This document shows, in pieces, positions 1 through 6,788 of a DNA stretch of 11,422 nucleotides. A program made the position numbers and the translations under genes. This DNA comes from Frondihabitans sp. GTDB lineage: Bacteria > Actinomycetota > Actinomycetes > Actinomycetales > Microbacteriaceae. The DNA is taken from contig JAODMX010000238.1 in the NCBI GenBank assembly GCA_025464735.1, positions 1-11,422 of the forward strand, given 5' to 3'. The stretch's first letter is position 1. Each line of letters opens with the position of its first letter. Under the pieces are notes generated by a model. That model was not told the origin of the DNA and did no database searches. It saw only the letters and a list, made by a program, of their open reading frames with translations.

Positions 1-250
1 TGCGGGCATCCCTGAGGCGAGTCAGAACTTCGAAGCCGTCGATGTCCGGGAGCATGATGTCCAAGACGATCACATCCGGTGAGAACTCTTGAACGGCGAA
101 AGCGACATCGCGGCCCCGATGAACCACGCGAACCGACCAGCCGGCTTCGGTCAGGGAAAGACCGATCGCTTCCGCGAGCGACTTTTCGTCGTCGACGACG
201 AGCACGCGCGGAGGCGTGCCGTCTTGCCTGCTCAACTGAACCGGATTCAT
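1..250 (-). CDS. Two-component response regulator, receiver domain (C-terminus beyond window)
   Basis: This is the N-terminal 83 residues of a response regulator, a cytoplasmic protein that receives a phosphate from a sensor histidine kinase. The sequence shows the acidic pair of the receiver domain in LVVDDE (D20, D21) and the phospho-acceptor aspartate D64 in VLDIMLPDIDG, followed by FEVLTRLRDAR. The IMLPDIDG context is typical of OmpR/PhoB-type regulators, but the output domain lies outside the window, so the subfamily is inferred. I chose ATG at 250 because a TAA in the same frame lies just upstream (275-277). No convincing Shine-Dalgarno sequence precedes it. An acetyltransferase gene sits immediately upstream on the same strand, and the start overlaps a TGA of another frame as ATGA, an arrangement often seen with translational coupling. 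Confidence 0.88.
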   Translation of the reverse strand, partial: MNPVQLSRQDGTPPRVLVVDDEKSLAEAIGLSLTEAGWSVRVVHRGRDVAFAVQEFSPDVIVLDIMLPDIDGFEVLTRLRDAR

Positions 251-734
251 CGATCTGAGGGTAGTGGAACGACATTAAGTTGTCTGTGATAGGTGGTGCC
301 AACAGGTAGAAGTCGATTGGGTCTTCTATCTCGAGGACGAATCCGTGGCGCTCATACAAGCGCCGAGCCGCGCTGCCCTGGAGCACATTCAGGCGGAACG
401 GCCTCGTGCCGTCGCCCTCCGTCATGATCTGGGCCAGCACCTGGCTGCCAAGACCTCGGCCCTGATGGGACGGTCCGAGATAGAAGTGTTCGAGCCACAG
501 CGCATCGGCCTCCGGCCGGAGTGCCACGAGCCCGATGTCGTCGGTGTCGACCTGGATCACGCGGGTGTGTGCGGGAACAAACGCGTCAAGAAAGCGTTGG
601 CGGACACGGCCCTCGTCGTAACGACCGAGTCGTTCGAGGTCGGGTCGCATGACTTCGGCTCGCAGCTCCGCCATCCAGTGCGCGTCGGAGGGATCACTGG
701 CCCGGAACGCCCATTCAGCTGACACAGCAGCCAT
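251..734 (-). CDS. GNAT-family N-acetyltransferase, no in-frame stop found
   Basis: This probably transfers an acetyl group from acetyl-CoA to an amine; the substrate is unknown. The acetyl-CoA pyrophosphate loop is visible as QGRGLG (residues 91-96) after the strand LWLEHFYLGPSH. It is followed by the conserved C-terminal pattern FRLNVLQGSAARRLYERHGF (about 113-132), in which Y127 sits where GNAT enzymes usually carry their general acid. The start is ATG at 734; an AAAGGA stretch lies 13 bases upstream, a rather long spacing. After the expected C-terminus (DFYLLAPP, near residue 148) the frame does not stop. It stays open through the downstream response regulator to the window edge. The end at 251 given here is where the regulator gene begins, not a real stop. 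Both other frames do stop close by, so a frameshift or sequencing indel in the tail is likely. Confidence 0.75.
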
Positions 735-832
735 CCAACCGGACGCATCCTTTGCACGCAAAACACCACCCCCTTTCTGCTACAAATGGACCCGTAACAA
801 CGACACGACCTGCCGCTGGGGTGGGTGGACGG

Positions 833-847
833 CCCGTCAGTGACGGG
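833..847. repeat. 15-bp perfect inverted repeat in monooxygenase leader
   Basis: CCCGTCA-G-TGACGGG is a perfect dyad with one central base. It ends 31 bases before the chosen start of the monooxygenase gene. It could be an operator for a dimeric repressor, or in RNA a short hairpin (5-bp stem with loop CAGTG). No regulator gene that obviously belongs to it is in the window. Confidence 0.5.
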
Positions 848-863
848 TGTGCAGCGCACCGCA

Positions 864-870
864 GAGAAGG
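864..870 (+). promoter_or_regulatory. Ribosome binding site of the monooxygenase gene
   Basis: GAGAAGG lies 8 bases before ATG at 879. It decides the start over the in-frame ATG at 825, which would place the inverted repeat inside the gene and add 18 residues that do not fit the family N-terminus. Confidence 0.75.
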
Positions 871-878
871 CAGCCGTC

Positions 879-2285
879 ATGAAACAAATGCATCTTGGAC
901 TCTTCGATGTCGCCGGCCCGCAGGTCGGCGGAACCCTGAGCTGGACGCACCCGCGGTCGAACAGCTCGGCGTTCACCGATCTCGAACACTGGGTGGTTCT
1001 CGCCCGGGTGCTCGACGAGGCCGGATTCGACTTCCTCTTCCTGGCCGACAACTACGGATTCCCGTCGATCGGCGGTGAGCTGGCCGACATGGCCGCTCGC
1101 GGCGGTATCAACTTTCCGATCATCGACCCCGCCGTGATCATCTCGGCGTTGGCCCGTGAGACCACGCGGCTCGGATTCGTTGTCACCTCGTCGACGGGGC
1201 TCGACCACCCGGTGCAGACAGCGCGTCGGTTCGCGACCCTCGACCACCTCACGAACGGCCGCATCGGCTGGAACATCGTGACGGGCGGGGCGCAGGACAC
1301 CGTCGCAGGGCTGTTCGGGCACAAGAAGATGACGGCCCACGACGACCGCTACGAGATGGCCGACGACTACATCGACCTCGCGCTCAAGCTGTGGGAGAGC
1401 GGTTGGGAGGACGACGCGCTGGTGCTGGATCGAGTGAACTCGGTGTACGCCGATCACTCCAAGATCCACCGGATCGAGCACGAGGGCGCGCATTTCTCAT
1501 CGAGCGGGTATTTCACCGTTCCACCGTCGCCGCAGCGGACTCCGGTGCTGTTCCAGGCGGGCACGTCGGATCGTGGCCGTGCGTTCGCCGCGCGGAACGC
1601 CGAGGCCGTCTTCGTCCAGGCGACCACGCTGGAGCGCACCGCCGATGCCGTCGCCGACATTCGGGCCAAGGCCGCAGCACTCGGGCGGGATCCTCACTCG
1701 ATCGTGACCATGGTGGGCGTGACGATCACCGTCGCTGAGACCCATGACGCCGCGGTCGCGCAACGGGCGGAGTTCGACGCGTTGCAGACCGACGAGGTCG
1801 TCGCCGCGCTGTACGCGCACAACACGGGCATCGACCTGCTGTCGCTCGATCCCGACGGCACGCTCGCGCAGGTCATCGGCAAGGGTGCGGCCGGGCAGAC
1901 CGGGCAGACGAATATCGACCGGTTCATGGGCGGCAACGGGAAGCCGGCGCTCACGGTCCGTGAGGTTCTCAACGAGTTGCGGGGGCGCGGAACACGCGGC
2001 TTCGCGGTGACGGGATCTCCTGTCGAGGTGGCGGACCAGCTCGAGGAGATCATGGCGGTCACCGACCTGGACGGCTTCTTGCTCGAGCCGATCTTCGAGC
2101 CGACGGACGTCGAAGACTTCGCTCGCCTGGTCGTGCCGATCCTGCGCGAGCGAGGGCGGATGCCAGCGTCCCCTTTGACCGGAACGTTACGGGAGCAGAT
2201 CCTCGGCACGCCGACTCCCTACCTCGCCGACGAGCACCCGGGTGCGGCCCTGCGGCGAGAGCGCGAGTCGCTGCGCGAGGCCTGA
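879..2285 (+). CDS. FMN-dependent monooxygenase, NtaA/SnaA/DmoA-type (luciferase-like)
   Basis: This 468-residue cytoplasmic protein is a bacterial-luciferase-fold flavin monooxygenase. The NtaA/SnaA/DszA/DmoA group uses FMNH2 made by a separate reductase plus O2 to attack small N- or S-containing or otherwise recalcitrant molecules (nitrilotriacetate, pristinamycin II, dibenzothiophene sulfone, dimethyl sulfide are known cases). Visible hallmarks are the N-terminal MHLGLFDV strand, the class pattern W-N-I-V-T (N132-T135) followed by an AGLFG segment, the HDDRYEMADDYIDLALKLWESW-like helix region, and the flavin-phosphate region AGTSDRGRAFAARNAEAVF starting at A227. Length and layout are normal for the group. 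The substrate cannot be told. No flavin reductase is in the window. The gene stands alone, converging on the dehydrogenase gene with a 50-bp gap, so a link to the sugar-acid module is only positional. Confidence 0.88.
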   Translation: MKQMHLGLFDVAGPQVGGTLSWTHPRSNSSAFTDLEHWVVLARVLDEAGFDFLFLADNYGFPSIGGELADMAARGGINFPIIDPAVIISALARETTRLGFVVTSSTGLDHPVQTARRFATLDHLTNGRIGWNIVTGGAQDTVAGLFGHKKMTAHDDRYEMADDYIDLALKLWESGWEDDALVLDRVNSVYADHSKIHRIEHEGAHFSSSGYFTVPPSPQRTPVLFQAGTSDRGRAFAARNAEAVFVQATTLERTADAVADIRAKAAALGRDPHSIVTMVGVTITVAETHDAAVAQRAEFDALQTDEVVAALYAHNTGIDLLSLDPDGTLAQVIGKGAAGQTGQTNIDRFMGGNGKPALTVREVLNELRGRGTRGFAVTGSPVEVADQLEEIMAVTDLDGFLLEPIFEPTDVEDFARLVVPILRERGRMPASPLTGTLREQILGTPTPYLADEHPGAALRRERESLREA

Positions 2286-2335
2286 GCGGCCGCTGCGCCG
2301 CTGCCGTGTCGCCGCCGTGCCGCTGCTGCGTGAAT
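2286..2335. other. GC-rich convergent intergenic spacer
   Basis: This 50-bp gap between two convergent genes is a low-complexity run of GCCGCTG/GCCGCCG-like units. A short hairpin is possible (GCGGC at 2286-2290 with GCCGC at 2297-2301), but there is no T-tract on either strand. I cannot claim a Rho-independent terminator. Confidence 0.35.
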
Positions 2336-3349
2336 CTAGAGCCGAGGATCCACATGGATCTTTGGCCCCGGAAGGCCAACAGCCGCATGGTCACCCGCAA
2401 GCACGGCGCCGACCTCGTCGAGCCTGAGGGTCGCTGCCACGAGCGGTCGCGGGTCGACTTCGCCGGATGCGTAGGCGTCGATCGTCCCGGCGAGCCCGCC
2501 GGAGGCGCTCAGGATCCCGACGGCCGTGACATCCTTCAGCACCAGGTTGCGCGTATCGACAAGGCTCGGTGAGCCGGCAAGGCCGACGAAGACCACGTTG
2601 CGTCCCGGCTCCACCAGCTCCACAGCCCGGGCCGGAAGGGATGCGGCGTTGGAGGCATCGATCACGGCGTCGAACGGAAGCGGAGGCAGATCGTCCGTCG
2701 TCCAGACGCCGTCGAACCCCAGCGAACGCGCGAAATCCACGGATCCGGGGGAGCGGCCCATCAGGTGAACCTCGGCACCGCGTGCGCGCGCGAAGAGACC
2801 GCAGAGCAGTCCGATCGTTCCGGGGCCGAGAATGAGCGCCCGATCGCCCGTCGAGAGGTCAGCTCCGCGGACGGCGCGGAGAGCGTTGCCGCCGGGCTCG
2901 ACGAGAGCGCCCATTGTCTGGTCAACGGAGTCGGGGAGGGCCTGCAGAGCGGCGACCGGCACGAGGAGCTGTTCGGCGAGAGCGCCGGGCCAGCCGCCTC
3001 GGATCCCGATCTCGAACCGGTCTTCACACACGTGCTGTCGCCCGGTCAGACAGCGGCGACAGCGGCCGCAGCCAAGCATGGTGTCGCCGGTGGTCCGCGT
3101 TCCGATGAGAGCTTCGTCGACGCCTTCGCCGGTGGCCGCGATCGTGCCGCACCACTCGTGCCCGAGGCGGAGCGGATACGCGGCGTGGCCCTGCTCGAGG
3201 TAGGCCATGTGCCCGGTGAAGAACTCGTTGTCGGTGCCGCAGACGCCGACGCGTTCGACGTCGACGACGACCTGGCCCGGGCCGGCGATCGGGGGCTCGA
3301 CGTCTTGCACTTCGAACCGCTTCGGCCCGGTGAGAACGAATGCGCGCAC
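2336..3349 (-). CDS. Zinc-dependent sugar/polyol dehydrogenase (MDR family)
   Basis: This 337-residue medium-chain dehydrogenase/reductase probably oxidises a sugar or polyol hydroxyl with NAD(P)+. The catalytic zinc ligands are C37 (VGVCGTD) and H64-E65 (LGHEW), with E151 in the ALVEPGGNAL segment. The four structural-zinc cysteines are C94, C97, C100 and C108. The Rossmann motif is GPGTIG (174-179). GIRGGWPGALAEQLLVP (115-131) is typical of sugar and polyol dehydrogenases rather than ethanol dehydrogenases. The start is taken as GTG at 3349, which gives the usual N-terminus VRAFVLTGP. A longer in-frame opening to ATG at 3493 would run into the divergent dehydratase gene. No strong Shine-Dalgarno is visible. 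Divergent placement next to the dehydratase operon suggests it makes the aldonolactone that feeds the pathway. Glucose, galactose or another hexose 1-dehydrogenase role is inference; oxidation of a sugar acid or polyol is an alternative. Confidence 0.85.
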   Translation of the reverse strand: MRAFVLTGPKRFEVQDVEPPIAGPGQVVVDVERVGVCGTDNEFFTGHMAYLEQGHAAYPLRLGHEWCGTIAATGEGVDEALIGTRTTGDTMLGCGRCRRCLTGRQHVCEDRFEIGIRGGWPGALAEQLLVPVAALQALPDSVDQTMGALVEPGGNALRAVRGADLSTGDRALILGPGTIGLLCGLFARARGAEVHLMGRSPGSVDFARSLGFDGVWTTDDLPPLPFDAVIDASNAASLPARAVELVEPGRNVVFVGLAGSPSLVDTRNLVLKDVTAVGILSASGGLAGTIDAYASGEVDPRPLVAATLRLDEVGAVLAGDHAAVGLPGPKIHVDPRL

Positions 3350-3437
3350 CGCTTGAGTATGACCATCGTGGACTAAGTTCTCCAGTATCCGACTTGCCGA
3401 TCCGTCCGATGGACATGGCGAAGAACTGGAATCGTGC
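3350..3437. promoter_or_regulatory. Divergent promoter region of dehydrogenase and dehydratase operon
   Basis: These 88 bp must carry promoters for both directions. On the minus strand GATACT (3384-3389) is a possible -10 for the dehydrogenase, without a good -35. ACTAAGTT at 3372-3379 matches 7 of 8 bases of the left part of the ACTAAATTTAGT palindrome in the ROK/binding-protein gap. A small dyad GTCC-GAT-GGAC lies at 3404-3414. None of these is strong alone. Confidence 0.4.
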
Positions 3438-5153
3438 ATGACCGAGCGACGCAGCTCCCAGTGGTACGGCGGCGATGACCGCAACGCGTACATTCACCGC
3501 GCGTGGATGCGGCGCGGGTTGCCGGAGAACGCCTTCGACGGGCGTCCCCATATCGCCATCGCCAACACCGCCTCCGATCTCACGCCGTGCAACTCCCATC
3601 TCGACGACGTGGCTGAGGCGGTCAAGGCCGGCATCTGGGAGGCCGGCGGTGTTCCGCTCAATCTGCCGGTCGTATCGCTCGGCGAGACGCTGGTTCGCCC
3701 GACGGCCATGCTGTGGCGCAACATGGCCGCGATGGCGACCGAGGAGATGCTGCGGGCGAACCCCATCGACGGCGTCGTACTCCTCGGCGGCTGCGACAAG
3801 ACGATTCCCTCGCTGTTGATGGCTGCCGCGTCCGTCGACCTCCCGGCCCTCGTGATCCCGGGCGGACCGATGATCACCGGCACCTTCCGCGGCGAACCGC
3901 TCGGCTGCGGTACCGACGTCTGGCGACTCAGCGAAGAGGTTCGTGGCGGCACGCTGTCGCAGGAGGACTTCATGAAGAGCGAGTCGTCGATGATCCGCAG
4001 TCGTGGCCACTGCAACACGATGGGGACCGCTTCAACGATGGCGCTCGTCGCCGAGGCTCTCGGCACGGTCCTCCCGGGGCTCGCCGGCACGCCTGCTCCT
4101 GACAGCCGACTGCTCGAGATGTCGCATCAGAGCGGCAGGCTGATCGTCGATCTTGTGGAGAGCGACCTGCGCCCGAGTGCGTTCCTCACCAGGGCGTCGT
4201 TCCACAACGCGATCGTGGCGCTGGCTGCGATCGGAGGGTCGACCAATGCCGTCGTCCACCTCCTGGCGATCGCCGGCCGCTTGGGGATCGACCTGACCGT
4301 CGACGATTTCGATTCGATCGGATCCGGCGTGCCCCTGCTGGTCAATCTGCAACCGGCCGGTCAGTATCTGATGGACGACTTCCACCGGGCTGGCGGTCTT
4401 CAGGCCGTGCTGCGCGAGGTCCAGGACCTCTTGGATCCGTCCGCCATCACGGTCACGGGCCGGCCGCTGGTCGATCACCTTGCCGCGGCGCAGGTCTGGG
4501 ACGCCGACGTCATCGCGCCCCGCGAGGAGCCCCTGCAGCCCGATGCCGGGATCGCTGTGCTGCGAGGCAATCTCGCACCTCGTGGTGCTCTTATCAAGCC
4601 GGCTGCAGCCTCCATCCACCTGCTGCAGCACCGTGGCCGCGCCGTGGTCTTCGACTCGATCGAGGATTTCCACGCACGGATCGACGACCCCGACCTCGAC
4701 GTCGATGCCGACTCGGTGCTCGTCCTCCGTGGCTGCGGCCCGAAGGGCTACCCGGGGATGCCCGAGGTCTCGAACATGCCGCTGCCGAAAAAGCTTCTCG
4801 AGCAGGGCGTCCGCGATATGGTCCGGATCTGCGACGGTCGGATGAGCGGGACCGCCTACGGAACCGTGGTGCTGCACGTCTCCCCGGAAGCCGCCGACGG
4901 CGGGCCGCTCGCGATCGTCGAGAACGGCGACTGGATCGTCCTCGACGTGCACCGCCGCACGATCGACATCGACGTTCCGCAGGAGGAGCTCGATCGCCGG
5001 ACACCGAACCAGGCCACCGTCGACGGCTTCGCGACACCGAAGCGTGGCTGGGAGCGACTCTACGTCGACCATGTGATGCAGGCCGACACGGGCGCAGACC
5101 TCGACTTCCTGGTCGGGTCGAGCGGCGACAAGGTCTCGCGCGAGTCGCATTGA
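3438..5153 (+). CDS. IlvD/Edd-family sugar-acid (aldonate) dehydratase
   Basis: This 571-residue enzyme should remove water from an aldonate to give the 2-keto-3-deoxy acid, using an Fe-S cluster and Mg2+. The three cluster cysteines are C51 (TPCNSHL), C119 (GGCDKT) and C192 (GHCNTMGTAST). Their spacing of 68 and 73 residues equals, from memory, that of L-arabinonate and D-xylonate dehydratases (C59/C127/C200 and C60/C128/C201), which carry [2Fe-2S] clusters. The serine of DGRMSGTAYG (S470) corresponds to the catalytic base of that group, and K122 follows in DKT. Length also matches the sugar-acid branch rather than 6-phosphogluconate dehydratase (about 600). Start ATG 3438 has only a weak GGA 8 bases upstream. 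It is the first gene of an operon with a KDG kinase and a KDPG-type aldolase, so a hexonate substrate such as gluconate or galactonate is more likely than a pentonate. The exact sugar acid is unknown. Confidence 0.87.
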   Translation: MTERRSSQWYGGDDRNAYIHRAWMRRGLPENAFDGRPHIAIANTASDLTPCNSHLDDVAEAVKAGIWEAGGVPLNLPVVSLGETLVRPTAMLWRNMAAMATEEMLRANPIDGVVLLGGCDKTIPSLLMAAASVDLPALVIPGGPMITGTFRGEPLGCGTDVWRLSEEVRGGTLSQEDFMKSESSMIRSRGHCNTMGTASTMALVAEALGTVLPGLAGTPAPDSRLLEMSHQSGRLIVDLVESDLRPSAFLTRASFHNAIVALAAIGGSTNAVVHLLAIAGRLGIDLTVDDFDSIGSGVPLLVNLQPAGQYLMDDFHRAGGLQAVLREVQDLLDPSAITVTGRPLVDHLAAAQVWDADVIAPREEPLQPDAGIAVLRGNLAPRGALIKPAAASIHLLQHRGRAVVFDSIEDFHARIDDPDLDVDADSVLVLRGCGPKGYPGMPEVSNMPLPKKLLEQGVRDMVRICDGRMSGTAYGTVVLHVSPEAADGGPLAIVENGDWIVLDVHRRTIDIDVPQEELDRRTPNQATVDGFATPKRGWERLYVDHVMQADTGADLDFLVGSSGDKVSRESH

Positions 5154-5181
5154 TGAGCGGATGGACGCGAGGCACCGCGCG

Positions 5182-6111
5182 ATGAGCACCGTCGAGCTGC
5201 TGGCCATCGGCGAGACCATGGTCATGGTGACCCCCGAGGCGGGTTCGCGTCTTGCCGCTGATTCGCGGTACCTGCTGCACCCGGGCGGTGCGGAGTCGAA
5301 CGTCGCAGCGCATCTGGCGCGCATGGGCCACCGGGTCGCCTGGGGAAGCGCCGTCGGCGACGATCCGCTCGGCGACATCGTCGTCGACTCGTTGCGCGAG
5401 GCGGGCGTCGACACCGACACGGTGCAGCGGGATCCGCTGCGCCAGACTGCGGTCTACTTCAAGGACCCGACGGTCGACGGCACGCGCGTTTTCTATTACC
5501 GATCAGGATCCGCAGCATCCGCTCTCGACATCGACTCGCTCGAGTCGTGGGTCGCCATCGCCCCGCGCATGGTGCACCTCTCCGGCATCACCCCTGCCCT
5601 GTCCGAGAGCTGCCGCGACCTCACCCGCACCGTGATCCATCGGCGCGCGTTCGGTGACGCGGTCATCAGCTTCGATGTCAACCATCGCCCGGCGCTGTGG
5701 CGCGAGGGTGCCTCGGGGGAACTCCTCGATCTGGCCCGCGCGAGCGACATCGTCTTCGTCGGACTCGACGAGGCCGAGCGGCTCTGGGGATCTCGGAGTG
5801 CCGAAGAGGTCCGTGGTCTCGTGCCTTCGCCCGCCGCACTTGTCGTCAAGGACGGACCGCGCGAGGTCGTGTCCTTCCTCGGCGACGAGACGACGCGTGA
5901 ACCCGCGCGTGAGGTGCCGGTCGTCGACGTGGTTGGTGCCGGCGACGCGTTCGCCGCGGGTTGGCTGAGCGGCTACCTCGACGGGCGATCGGCTCGTACC
6001 CGACTTCGCATGGGCCACTACGTCGCATCCCGCGTCGTCATGTCACCGAGCGACGCGGCACCGCTTCCGGTGGCTCGTGAAATCGCAACGGAGGTCGATC
6101 GTGTCTTCTGA
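5182..6111 (+). CDS. kdgK: 2-keto-3-deoxygluconate kinase (PfkB family)
   Basis: This 309-residue ribokinase-like enzyme likely phosphorylates 2-keto-3-deoxygluconate or its galacto epimer at C6 with ATP. The first PfkB signature is GGAESNVAAHLARMG (35-49). The second is DVVGAGDAFAAGWLSG, with catalytic base D255. YYRSGSAASAL (105-115) and FDVNHRPALW (164-173) are characteristic of KDG kinases and bind the keto-acid substrate. The start is taken as ATG 5182, with GCGAGG 9 bases upstream; it gives the family-like N-terminus STVELLAIGETM. ATG 5161 is in frame but poorly spaced from any Shine-Dalgarno. The gene lies 28 bases after the dehydratase stop and its last 11 bases overlap the aldolase gene. 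Presence of a kinase shows that the dehydratase product is phosphorylated after, not before, dehydration. Confidence 0.9.
   Translation: MSTVELLAIGETMVMVTPEAGSRLAADSRYLLHPGGAESNVAAHLARMGHRVAWGSAVGDDPLGDIVVDSLREAGVDTDTVQRDPLRQTAVYFKDPTVDGTRVFYYRSGSAASALDIDSLESWVAIAPRMVHLSGITPALSESCRDLTRTVIHRRAFGDAVISFDVNHRPALWREGASGELLDLARASDIVFVGLDEAERLWGSRSAEEVRGLVPSPAALVVKDGPREVVSFLGDETTREPAREVPVVDVVGAGDAFAAGWLSGYLDGRSARTRLRMGHYVASRVVMSPSDAAPLPVAREIATEVDRVF
6090..6094 (+). promoter_or_regulatory. Ribosome binding site of the aldolase gene
   Basis: GGAGG lies 6 bases before GTG at 6101 and inside the end of the kinase gene. It selects GTG 6101 over the in-frame ATG at 6077 and implies coupled translation with the kinase. 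Confidence 0.8.
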
Positions 6112-6721
6112 TTTCTTCGCTTCGCACCTGGCTGCCCTGCCCGTGGTCGGCATCTTCCGCGGGTTCGACGAGGCAGCGACCGTGGCGCTCTGCACCCGGG
6201 CGTGGGATGCCGGAGTCGACCTGGTCGAGATCCCGGTGCAGACCGACGACGCGTTCCCGTCCCTTCGCGCGGGGATCGAAGCGGCGCGCGTACGGGGCGC
6301 CCTCGTCGGCGCCGGGACGGTCACCACCCTTCGACAACTCGACGCCGTTCTCGACGCCGGTGCGGCCTTCGTCGTGTCTCCGGGGCTGCATCTCGCCGTG
6401 GCCGAGGAATGCGTGCGTCTGGGCGTGCCGATCCTGCCCGGCGTCGCAACCGCCACCGAGATAGCGGCAGCGGTCGAGCTGGGGCTGACCTGGCTCAAGG
6501 CGTTCCCCGCCGCGCAGCTCACTCCCGGCTGGGTCACTGCGCAGCACGGCCCCTTTCCGGAGGTGCGGTTCGTGGCCACGGGAGGGATCACCGCCGACAA
6601 CGCGGCCGCTTTCCTCGCGGCAGGATGCTCGGGAGTCGCGGTGGGTTCGGCGTTCTCCAGTCCCGAGCAGATCGGTGCACTCCGGACGGCGGTGGAGCCT
6701 TACCGTCGAATTCCCGGCTGA
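6101..6721 (+). CDS. eda: KDPG/KDPGal aldolase (bifunctional-type Eda/DgoA)
   Basis: This 206-residue class I aldolase cleaves 2-keto-3-deoxy-6-phosphogluconate (or the galacto epimer) to pyruvate and glyceraldehyde-3-phosphate. The Schiff-base lysine is K133 in LKAFPA, and the general acid/base glutamate is E43 in VEIPVQT. GAGTVT (70-75), SPGLH (93-97), PGVATATE (113-120) and TGGIT (160-164) complete the (beta/alpha)8 active site. GIFRG (17-21) and VEIP resemble the E. coli galactonate-pathway enzyme DgoA, while T160 before GG matches Eda, which has threonine there where DgoA has valine. The gluco/galacto preference is therefore open. GTG 6101 is well supported by its ribosome binding site. 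It is the last gene of the dehydratase operon; the next gene has its own ribosome binding site 67 bases on. Confidence 0.9.
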   Translation: MSSDFFASHLAALPVVGIFRGFDEAATVALCTRAWDAGVDLVEIPVQTDDAFPSLRAGIEAARVRGALVGAGTVTTLRQLDAVLDAGAAFVVSPGLHLAVAEECVRLGVPILPGVATATEIAAAVELGLTWLKAFPAAQLTPGWVTAQHGPFPEVRFVATGGITADNAAAFLAAGCSGVAVGSAFSSPEQIGALRTAVEPYRRIPG

Positions 6722-6740
6722 GGACCATCGAGAATCGGCA

Positions 6741-6769
6741 TTCACGGCCCGCCAAATCGCAGATATGCT
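6741..6769 (+). promoter_or_regulatory. Possible promoter before the small membrane protein gene
   Basis: TTCACG (6741-6746) and TATGCT (6764-6769) are separated by 17 bases, each matching 4 of 6 consensus positions. Transcription would start near 6776, leaving a very short leader before ATG 6789, so this is tentative. Confidence 0.3.
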
Positions 6770-6788
6770 CGCAAGAAGGGGGTTTGCC

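Noticed and set aside
89..289. Plus-strand short open frame opposite the response regulator
   Set aside because: The minus-strand receiver domain motifs are clear; this frame is a shadow without a ribosome binding site.
825..878. Upstream ATG 825 as start of the monooxygenase
   Set aside because: It has no Shine-Dalgarno, would include the inverted repeat, and adds residues unlike the family start. ATG 879 has GAGAAGG at ideal spacing.
2286..2357. GCGGCCGC, TCTAGA and GGATCC close together, like a cloning polylinker
   Set aside because: The last part encodes the natural C-terminus (KIHVDPRL) of the dehydrogenase and the first abuts the monooxygenase stop. The sites are best explained by chance in GC-rich DNA.
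3350..3493. N-terminal extension of the dehydrogenase to ATG 3493
   Set aside because: It would overlap the divergent dehydratase gene and cover the shared promoter region. The family N-terminus begins at GTG 3349.
4032..5420. Minus-strand open frame of 462 residues opposite the dehydratase and kinase
   Set aside because: It crosses the boundary of two well-supported genes and shows no recognisable motif.
879..6721. Sulfoquinovose degradation locus (monooxygenase plus Entner-Doudoroff-like genes)
   Set aside because: The sulfo-Entner-Doudoroff route needs no KDG kinase, and the monooxygenase is of the NtaA/DmoA class rather than the SsuD-like type used in sulfoquinovose desulfonation.
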